A stretch of DNA of 64,000 bases from the NCBI GenBank assembly GCA_037481615.1, contig JBBFLI010000016.1; one strand, given 5' to 3'. The notes under the pieces are model-generated. The model had not been told where the DNA came from. It ran no database searches and saw only the letters and a list, made by a program, of their open reading frames with translations. The position numbers and the translations under genes are program-made. Source of the stretch: SpSt-501 sp037481615. Its GTDB lineage: Bacteria > Desulfobacterota > Desulfobacteria > Desulfobacterales > SpSt-501. Shown piece by piece: positions 57,670 through 64,000 of this stretch (positions are counted from its first letter, which is position 1; each line of letters begins with the position of its first letter).

Positions 57670-59448
57670 ATGGAGGCGACACCGACCGAACACAACTTGC
57701 CGTTGCGATCCGGCGACTTTGCGACCCTGTCCGAAGCGTTGGATTACGCCGCGAGAGGAAAGACCGGGGCCAACTTCTATAATGGAAGGGGACATCTCGA
57801 AGCGGTTCTGCCGTACGCCCAGTTGCGTGATGAAGCCGTGGAGGTCGCCGCCCGCCTGGCCGGGCTGAGGCTCGCCCGCGGATCGCGGATCGCCCTCGTT
57901 GCCGAAACCTGCCCGGACTTTCTGCGTTTCTTCTATGCCTGCCAGTACGCCGGGATGGTTCCGGTCCCGCTGCCGGCCTCGATCCACCTGGGGGGCCATA
58001 AGGCCTACGTCGCCCAGCTCCGACGGCTGCTGCTGAACTGCCGCGCCGAGGTCGCCGTCGCGCCGGAGCTGTTCATGTCCTTCCTGCGCGAGGCCGTCGA
58101 GGGTCTCGAGCTGCGGTTCGTCGGGACGCCCGAGCAGTTCCGGGGGTTCCCCAAGGCGAGGACCCCGCTCGTTCCCTCCGGTCCCGACGAGCTCGCCTAC
58201 CTGCAATACACCTCGGGGAGCACGCGCTTCCCGCGCGGGGTGATGATCACCCAGAAAACGGTGATGAGCAATCTGGCGAGCATCATCCGCGACGGGGTGA
58301 AAGCCCGGCCGGACGACCGCAGCATGTCCTGGTTGCCCTTCTATCACGACATGGGCCTCGTGGGGCTCGTCTTATCCCCGATGGCCTCCCAGGTGTCGGT
58401 CGATTACCTCAAGACCCGCGATTTCGGCATGCGGCCGCGCCTGTGGCTCTCTCTGATCTCGCAAAATCGTGCCACGGTCTCCTTCGGCCCCCCGTTCGGC
58501 TATGAACTCTGCGTCCAGCGGCTGCGCGGGGAGGCGACGGGTCAGTTCGATCTCTCCTCCTGGCGTCTGGCGGGCGTGGGTGCGGAAACCATCCGCGCCG
58601 AACCGCTGATGCGCTTTGCGCAGATGCTCGCCCCTTGCGGATTCGACCCGAAGGCCTTCACCGCCTGTTACGGGATGGCGGAATGTTCGCTGGCGGTCAG
58701 CTTCGCGAAACTCGACCTCGGGCTCCAGCTCGACACCGTGGAGCCGGAGGCCCTCGCCCTGGAACAACGCGCCGTCCCCTTCTCGCCGCTGCGATGGCCG
58801 GGGCGGGGGCGCGGTAAAACCTTCGTCAATTGCGGCGCCCCCTTGCCGGGGTATGAAGTGGAAGTACGCAGCCCCGACGGGGCCGTGCTGCCCGAGCGCC
58901 ATGTCGGGACCCTCTTCGTCCGCGGCCCGAGCGTCATGTCCGGCTATTTCGGCGAAGAACGCCTGACCCGGGAAGTGCTCTCCCCCGAAGGGTGGCTGAA
59001 CACGGGGGATCTCGCCTACATCGCCGGCGGCGAGCTCATCATCACCGGGCGCGAGAAAGACCTGATCATCATCAACGGCCGCAACATCTGGCCGCAGGAC
59101 CTCGAGACCATCGCCGAGAACCAGCCCGAGGTGCGCACCGGCGACGCCTCGGCGTTTTCCTTCACCACGGAAAACGGCGAGGACCGTGCGGTGCTCGTGA
59201 TCGAATGCCGGGACGCGAATCCCATCCGTCGCGAAGAGCTGAGCGCGCGCATCCGCTCGCTGATCCGGCAGGAGCTGGGGATCGACTGCTTCATCGAACT
59301 CGTCCCCCGCAACACCCTTCCCCGCACCACCTCCGGCAAACTCTCCCGGTCGGGGGCGAAAAACGATTTTCTCAAACGGGTGCAGGAAGGCCTGACCGAA
59401 TGGCCCGGTCTGGAGGACGCGCGCCGGTTCGGCTCGGTGGCCGGCTGA
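57670..59448 (+). CDS. Fatty acyl-AMP ligase / acyl-ACP synthetase
   Basis: 592 residues. ANL superfamily: YTSGSTRFPRGVMIT (P-loop, 180-194), WLPFYHDMGLVG typical of FAAL-type ligases, YGMAECSLAVSFAK, GWLNTGDLAYI, and C-terminal KDLIIINGRNIWPQDLE with Lys in TSGKLSRSG. It activates a fatty acid as acyl-AMP and loads it onto an acyl carrier protein, here presumably the one at 60581. First gene of an operon that matches the Caulobacter ceramide-synthesis set, where an acyl-ACP synthetase has this role. Confidence 0.9.
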   Translation: MEATPTEHNLPLRSGDFATLSEALDYAARGKTGANFYNGRGHLEAVLPYAQLRDEAVEVAARLAGLRLARGSRIALVAETCPDFLRFFYACQYAGMVPVPLPASIHLGGHKAYVAQLRRLLLNCRAEVAVAPELFMSFLREAVEGLELRFVGTPEQFRGFPKARTPLVPSGPDELAYLQYTSGSTRFPRGVMITQKTVMSNLASIIRDGVKARPDDRSMSWLPFYHDMGLVGLVLSPMASQVSVDYLKTRDFGMRPRLWLSLISQNRATVSFGPPFGYELCVQRLRGEATGQFDLSSWRLAGVGAETIRAEPLMRFAQMLAPCGFDPKAFTACYGMAECSLAVSFAKLDLGLQLDTVEPEALALEQRAVPFSPLRWPGRGRGKTFVNCGAPLPGYEVEVRSPDGAVLPERHVGTLFVRGPSVMSGYFGEERLTREVLSPEGWLNTGDLAYIAGGELIITGREKDLIIINGRNIWPQDLETIAENQPEVRTGDASAFSFTTENGEDRAVLVIECRDANPIRREELSARIRSLIRQELGIDCFIELVPRNTLPRTTSGKLSRSGAKNDFLKRVQEGLTEWPGLEDARRFGSVAG

Positions 59449-59547
59449 GGCGTCGCTTCGTCGCTCCCGGCAAGGGGGACTTCATGCGCCGGCGGTCGCT
59501 TTCCGCAAGACGAGCGGAAAGACCGCCGGTGTTTCCTTTCATGGCCC

Positions 59548-60519
59548 ATGCCGCCCACCATCGCCCTCACCGGAGCCACCGGTTTCATCGGCTCCGTCCT
59601 CTTGCGGCGTCTCTCCCAGAAGGGCTGGGAGGTGCGCGCGCTCTGCCGCCGGGAGCCGCCGCCGCCGGAGCGCCCTGCGTTGCCCCCCTGCGGGTCGGTC
59701 CGCTGGGTGCAAGGGGATCTCGCGGATGCCGGCGCGCTCGGCCGCCTCGTGGAGGGGGCGACGGCGGTGGTGCACGCGGCCGGCGCCGTCCGCGGGGCGC
59801 GGGCGGCGGATTTCTTCCGCCCGAACGCCGAGGGGACGGCCCGGCTGGCCGATGCCGTCCTGCAGGCCCGCCCTGCACCGCGGGTTCTGCTCCTCTCCTC
59901 GCTCGCCGCACGGGAACCCCAGCTTTCGCCTTACGCGGCGAGCAAGCGCGCCGGCGAGGAAGCCCTGCAGGCCCGGGGGGAAAGGCTCGATTGGGTCGGC
60001 CTGCGTCCCCCCGCCGTTTACGGCCCGGGGGACCGCGAAACGCTGCCGCTCCTGCGCTGGATGCAGCGCGGGCTTGCACCGTCGGCTCTGCCGGCCCGGG
60101 GGCGGTTTTCGCTTCTCCACGTCGAGGACCTCGCCGATGCCGTCTGCCGTCTGCTCGAGATCTCCCCGTGGCGTCCTGCGCTCTACGAGATCCACGACGG
60201 GCGCCCGGGAGGCTACAGCTGGCCGGAGGTGTGCCGAACCGTCGCCGCGATTCTGGGGCGGCCGGTTCGGAGCGTGCCCATCCCCCGCGCGCTCCTCTGG
60301 AGCGCCGCCTGGGTGAACCAGGCCGCCGCGCTCGCGACGGGGGGGCGGCCGATGCTCACGCCGGGCAAGGTGCGGGAACTGCGGCACACGGACTGGGTAT
60401 GCGACGACGGGCCGCTTCGCTCGGCGACGGGATGGGCGCCGCGGCTTTCCCTGGCGGAGGGCATGCGCCGGACCTTTTCCCGCATCCGCGACGGCCGCTG
60501 GCTGCCCCCGGAGAACTGA
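59548..60519 (+). CDS. NAD(P)-dependent epimerase/dehydratase, CerR-like
   Basis: 323 residues, extended SDR. NAD(P) motif IALTGATGFIGSVLLRRL, VVHAAGAVRGARAADFFRPN, catalytic SSLAAREPQLSPYAASKRAGE (Ser and YxxxK), and RPPAVYGPGDRETLPLL. In Caulobacter a protein of this class, CerR, reduces the oxidised ceramide intermediate; the position between acyl-AMP ligase and ACP matches that locus. Ribosome site is weak. A generic sugar-nucleotide or sterol-type dehydrogenase is the alternative. Confidence 0.82.
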   Translation: MPPTIALTGATGFIGSVLLRRLSQKGWEVRALCRREPPPPERPALPPCGSVRWVQGDLADAGALGRLVEGATAVVHAAGAVRGARAADFFRPNAEGTARLADAVLQARPAPRVLLLSSLAAREPQLSPYAASKRAGEEALQARGERLDWVGLRPPAVYGPGDRETLPLLRWMQRGLAPSALPARGRFSLLHVEDLADAVCRLLEISPWRPALYEIHDGRPGGYSWPEVCRTVAAILGRPVRSVPIPRALLWSAAWVNQAAALATGGRPMLTPGKVRELRHTDWVCDDGPLRSATGWAPRLSLAEGMRRTFSRIRDGRWLPPEN

Positions 60520-60580
60520 GCCGGGCGGGCGACCCGGCCTGCGGCTGCCGCCCCGCCCCCCGAACCCGGGAGGAGAAACG

Positions 60581-60829
60581 ATGGACACCTACGAAGAGAT
60601 CCTGAACGAGGTGATCGCCCTGCTCACGCCGCTTGCCCCGCCCGGACGCCGGGTCGCGGAAGATACCGACTTCGTGGCCGACCTCGAATTCGACTCGCTC
60701 AAGGTGATGGGCTTCGTCGAAAAGGTCGAGGACCGCTTCGACATCTCGGTTCCGCTGAACCTCCTGCCCGATATCCGCACCGTGAGAGATTTCGTCGTTC
60801 AACTGCAACGGCTGCTCGGGGAACGGTAG
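60581..60829 (+). CDS. Acyl carrier protein
   Basis: 82 residues with the phosphopantetheine Ser39 in LEFDSLKVM, and the helix III region typical of ACPs. GGGAGGAG ribosome site. Located directly before the serine-palmitoyltransferase-like gene (2-nt gap), so it probably delivers the acyl chain to it. It is not accompanied by fab genes, indicating a specialised ACP. Confidence 0.92.
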   Translation: MDTYEEILNEVIALLTPLAPPGRRVAEDTDFVADLEFDSLKVMGFVEKVEDRFDISVPLNLLPDIRTVRDFVVQLQRLLGER

Positions 60830-60831
60830 CC

Positions 60832-62010
60832 ATGGCGATCTTCGACAAGTTCCGCGCTCTCGCCGAAACCCGCCGCGCGCTTGCCGCAAGCGGCATCGAT
60901 TCCATCCACGTCGTGATGGACCGCGTAGTCTCGGCGACCGAGGCCTTCATCGACGGCCGGCCGGTGATTCTCGCCGGGACGAACAATTACCTCGGACTGA
61001 CCTTTCACCCCGACTGCATCGCAGCCGCCTGCGAGGCCGTACGCACGCTGGGGACGGGGACGACCGGCTCGCGGGTCGCCAACGGCAGCTACGCCGCCCA
61101 CGAGCAGCTCGAGCGGGACCTCGCCTCCTTTTTCGGCAGGCGCGGCGTGATCGTCTTTTCCACGGGCTATGTCGCCAACCTCGGCATGCTCTCCACGCTC
61201 GCCGGGCCCGGCGATGTCTTCGTGATCGACGCCGACTGCCATGCCAGCATCTACGACGGGGTTCGGCTGAGCGGAGCGGAGATTCTGCGCTTCCGGCACA
61301 ACGACCCCGAGGACCTCGACAAGCGATTGCGGCGGCTGGGGGCGCGTGTCGAAAACGCGATCCTCGTCGTCGAGGGCATTTACAGCATGTGGGGCGACCG
61401 GGCCCCGCTCGCCGAGATCGCCGCCGTCAAGCGCCGCTACCCGGGAGCGCTGCTCGTCGTGGACGAGGCGCACTCGCTCGGGGTCCTGGGCGAGCGGGGG
61501 CGCGGCCGCGCCGAGGAGGCGGGCGTCGAGGCGGACGTCGATTTCGTGATCGGCACCTTCAGCAAGAGCCTGGGGGCGATCGGCGGCTACAGCGCAAGCG
61601 ACCACCCGGAGCTCGACCTCATCCGCTACGCGAACCGCCCCTACGTCTTCACCGCCTCCCCTTCGCCGGCGATCATCGCCTCGACGCGGACGGCCCTGAG
61701 GATCCTCGCCTCGCAGCCCGGGCTCCGGGAGCGGCTCTGGGAAAACAGCCGGCGCCTCTACGGGCGGCTGAAGGGCCTCGGGTTTCTCCTCGGGCCCGAG
61801 CCGAGCCCCATCATCGCCGTGCGCTTCGCCAAACGGGAGGAGGCGCACGCGGCCTGGAGGCGGCTCATGGAGCACGGCGTCTACGTCAACTTGGTGCTTC
61901 CGCCGGCGACCCCGGACGGGGGGTCCCTGTTGCGCTGCAGCGTGAGCGCCGGCCACAGCCCCGAGCAGATCGAGCGCATCGGGGATGCCTTCGAACGGCT
62001 GGCCGGTTGA
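60832..62010 (+). CDS. spt: Alpha-oxoamine synthase, serine palmitoyltransferase-like
   Basis: 392 residues, PLP fold-type I. GTNNYLGLTFHPDCI near the N-terminus, His137 stacking on PLP (DADCHASIYDG), DEAHSLGVLG (Asp211), and PLP-Lys245 in GTFSKSLGAIGG. Length and motifs fit soluble bacterial SPT, which condenses serine with an acyl-thioester to 3-ketosphinganine. KBL and BioF are close relatives, but the ACP and acyl-ligase context favours SPT. Confidence 0.85.
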   Translation: MAIFDKFRALAETRRALAASGIDSIHVVMDRVVSATEAFIDGRPVILAGTNNYLGLTFHPDCIAAACEAVRTLGTGTTGSRVANGSYAAHEQLERDLASFFGRRGVIVFSTGYVANLGMLSTLAGPGDVFVIDADCHASIYDGVRLSGAEILRFRHNDPEDLDKRLRRLGARVENAILVVEGIYSMWGDRAPLAEIAAVKRRYPGALLVVDEAHSLGVLGERGRGRAEEAGVEADVDFVIGTFSKSLGAIGGYSASDHPELDLIRYANRPYVFTASPSPAIIASTRTALRILASQPGLRERLWENSRRLYGRLKGLGFLLGPEPSPIIAVRFAKREEAHAAWRRLMEHGVYVNLVLPPATPDGGSLLRCSVSAGHSPEQIERIGDAFERLAG

Positions 62011-62080
62011 CGCGCAAACGCTGGGGATCGCCTCCCGAAGGCCGCAGGCCGCACCGCGGCCTTCCACCGGATGATGCCAC

Positions 62081-63856
62081 ATGAGACTTTTCTGGACGCT
62101 CGGGCGTCGCTACCCCTGGCAGACGCTTTTTACGCTGGCCGGCATTCTGTTCGCCGGGATTTCGGAAGGGTTCGGCCTGTCGGCCCTCCTGCCCCTGCTG
62201 AACCGGATCTTCCAGGCCGCCTCGCCGGCTTCCGAGCCGGGGGAAGTCGGCCTGCTGATCGATCGCCTCGTCGGCCGTTTTCTCGCCACCCTGGGGCTGG
62301 AAGCCACCGTCCCCGTCCTCCTGGGGCTCTTTGTGCTCTGCATCCTCCTCAAGTGCGCCCTCGTCTTTCTGGCGAACAAGCAGATCGGCTACACCGTCAC
62401 CCGCATCGCCACGGAGATGCGCCTGGCCCTGCTGCAGTCCCTCTTTCAAACACGCTGGGAGTACTTCATCCGGCAGCCGGTCGGCGAACTCACCAACGGC
62501 GTGGCGACGGAAGCCCACCGGGCCTCGCTCGCTTTTCACTTCGGCGCCCGCATGGCCTCCATGGCGGTGGAAGCCCTGATCTATCTGGGGCTTGCGGTGC
62601 TGGTCTCCTGGCAGGCCACCGTGCTGGCGATGTTCGGCGGCGGCGTCATCCTGGTCGTCCTGCGCGGTCTGATCAAGAAAAACCGGAAAGCCGGCCGGCA
62701 GCAGACGGTCCACACCCAGGCCCTCATTGCGGAGATGACCGACATTTTGATCTCGATCAAGCCGCTGAAGGCGATGGCCCGCGAGGAGGCCGCCAGCATC
62801 CTGCTGCACGACCGCACCCGCAAGGTGAACCGTGCTCTTCAAAAACAGGTGTTGAGCAAGGCGTACCTGAGTTCCCTGCAGGAGCCGATTCTGACGCTGT
62901 TCCTGGTCCTCTGCCTCTACAGCGCGCTGGTCTTCTGGCATCTCTCCTTGACGGTGATCGTCGCCATGGTCTTCTGCGTCGGGAAAAGCCTCAAACAGTT
63001 CCAGAAAATCCAGCACGAGTACATCAACCTCGTGGAATTCGAAAGCGCCTACTGGTCGCTCGAGGAAAAAATCGAGCAGGCGCGGTCCGCCCCCGAAGCT
63101 CGGGGAGGCCTGCCTGCTCCGGATCTGCGGCGCGCGATCCGTTTCGAAAGCGTCTCCTTCCGCTACAACAGCCGGCCCGTCCTGCAGGAGGTCAGCCTCG
63201 AGATCGCCGCCGGCAGCCTCGCCGTCCTCTACGGCCCCTCCGGGGCGGGCAAGAGCACGATCGCCGACTTGCTGATCGGCCTGATCCGCCCCGAGGCGGG
63301 GGAGATCCGGATCGACGATCTTCCGCTTTCCCGCATCGACCTGCGGGATTGGCGCAGCCGGATCGGTTACGTGCCTCAGGAAAATCTCCTGCTGAGCGAC
63401 ACCGTTTTCCAGAACGTGACGCTCGGCAACCGCGGGCTTTCCCCGGAGGCGGTGCAACGGGCCCTCGAGGCGGCCGGGGCTTGGCCCTTTGTGGCAGGGC
63501 TGCCGCAGGGCATGTTTTCGGTTGTCGGTGAGCGGGGAAGCATGCTATCAGGGGGCCAACGCCAGCGGATCGCGATCGCCCGGGCCTTGGTGAGGCGGCC
63601 CCGGCTGCTGATCCTGGACGAGGCGACCACCGCCCTCGATCCGGCCACGGAGCGGGAGATCTGCGCTTCGCTGCGGAGGCTGAAAGGGGAACTGACGATT
63701 CTGGCGATTTCCCATCAAGCCGCCCTCCTCGAGGAAGCCGACCGGGCCTTCCGCGTGGAGGGCGGCCGGGTGATTCAGGACCCGCCGGCCCCCCGGCCGC
63801 GGCCTGGGGGCGGGGACCCCCGCCCCACGGAGAGAGAGCGGCATCCATCGCCATAA
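62081..63856 (+). CDS. MsbA-type ABC exporter (fused permease-ATPase)
   Basis: 591 residues: six-helix exporter domain (about 1-320) and an ATPase with Walker A GPSGAGKSTIADLL, Q-loop YVPQENLLLSDTVFQNV, signature MLSGGQRQRIAIARAL and Walker B LLILDEATTALD. It exports lipids or lipid-linked products. It starts 70 nt after the SPT-like gene on the same strand, so a role in flipping the sphingolipid product is attractive, but it could instead belong to the glycan cluster starting with neuB. Confidence 0.9.
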   Translation: MRLFWTLGRRYPWQTLFTLAGILFAGISEGFGLSALLPLLNRIFQAASPASEPGEVGLLIDRLVGRFLATLGLEATVPVLLGLFVLCILLKCALVFLANKQIGYTVTRIATEMRLALLQSLFQTRWEYFIRQPVGELTNGVATEAHRASLAFHFGARMASMAVEALIYLGLAVLVSWQATVLAMFGGGVILVVLRGLIKKNRKAGRQQTVHTQALIAEMTDILISIKPLKAMAREEAASILLHDRTRKVNRALQKQVLSKAYLSSLQEPILTLFLVLCLYSALVFWHLSLTVIVAMVFCVGKSLKQFQKIQHEYINLVEFESAYWSLEEKIEQARSAPEARGGLPAPDLRRAIRFESVSFRYNSRPVLQEVSLEIAAGSLAVLYGPSGAGKSTIADLLIGLIRPEAGEIRIDDLPLSRIDLRDWRSRIGYVPQENLLLSDTVFQNVTLGNRGLSPEAVQRALEAAGAWPFVAGLPQGMFSVVGERGSMLSGGQRQRIAIARALVRRPRLLILDEATTALDPATEREICASLRRLKGELTILAISHQAALLEEADRAFRVEGGRVIQDPPAPRPRPGGGDPRPTERERHPSP

Positions 63857-63870
63857 GGAGGAAATTTTCC

Positions 63871-64000
63871 ATGAGAAGTCTGACGATTCAGAGCCGGGTC
63901 ATTGACGATGCCTCGGACTGTTACGTCATCGCCGAGATCGGCCACAACCACCAGGGCAGGCTCAAGACCTGCATGGAGATGTTCCAGGTGGCCAAGGAGT
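63871..64000 (+). CDS. neuB: NeuB-family sialic/nonulosonic acid synthase (partial)
   Basis: Only the first 43 codons are in the window. VIAEIGHNHQGRLKTCMEMF is the highly conserved N-terminus of NeuB/PseI/SpsE enzymes that condense PEP with N-acetylmannosamine-type sugars. A strong AAGGAGG ribosome site lies 15 nt after the ABC exporter stop. It marks the start of a surface-glycan or glycosylation cluster beyond the window. Confidence 0.88.
   Translation, partial: MRSLTIQSRVIDDASDCYVIAEIGHNHQGRLKTCMEMFQVAKE

Noticed and set aside
1..64000. CRISPR arrays, prophage or transposase genes
   Set aside because: No regularly spaced direct repeats, integrase, transposase or phage structural genes were found on either strand.

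Overview
The window is GC-rich, densely packed bacterial chromosome. The gene set points to an anaerobic, deltaproteobacterium-like (Desulfobacterota-type) Gram-negative: LPS export genes, type IV pili with PilY1, a Na+-pumping decarboxylase, TRAP and TTT transporters, a tungsten-type aldehyde oxidoreductase and sigma-54 control. The lineage is inferred from gene content only. No CRISPR array, IS element or prophage was seen.

Layout. 1-6609 (minus): a minor-pilin operon (fimT-pilV-pilW-pilX-pilY1, a secreted small protein, a second fimT-like gene and a pilin cut by the window edge), with a possible sigma-54 promoter at 6648-6663. 6982-21319 (minus): housekeeping genes purQ-purL-rseP-dxr-cdsA-uppS-frr-pyrH-tsf-rpsB, then prmC-prfA-rpmE-rho. 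21607-25825: a structured intergenic element, a CCA/poly(A) polymerase gene, adk, rpsU, folC and tRNA-Arg(CCG). 25826-31669: a non-coding stretch, a LysR regulator, a small ORF with a G10 tract, and a decarboxylase operon (carboxyltransferase, OadG-like, OadB-like) lacking a biotin carrier. 31691-34711: two sugar-nucleotide epimerases and an AEC permease.

34823-49987 is the first notable island: MoaD-like, TctCBA transporter, a sigma-54 activator, a LarA-like racemase, a split UxaA-family lyase resembling sulfolactate sulfo-lyase SuyAB, a beta-hydroxyacid dehydrogenase resembling sulfolactaldehyde reductase, a DctPQM TRAP transporter, an AOR, a second MoaD-like gene and a ThiF/MoeB-like gene. 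Two -24/-12 promoters and three copies of a 9-bp half-site (GTGCCGAAA) flank the regulator, so the island looks like one sigma-54 regulon. The best hypothesis is import and cleavage of a C3 sulfonate (sulfolactate/sulfolactaldehyde) to pyruvate and sulfite.

50049-63856 is the second notable island, devoted to the envelope: a lipoprotein, a PilZ protein, a Tam41-like nucleotidyltransferase overlapping a DAG-kinase-family lipid kinase, a leaderless metallophosphoesterase, lptG-lptF and an NTP transferase. They are followed by acyl-AMP ligase, epimerase, acyl carrier protein and serine-palmitoyltransferase-like genes, the set and order known for bacterial ceramide synthesis in Caulobacter, and then an MsbA-type exporter. 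The window ends inside a neuB-like gene.
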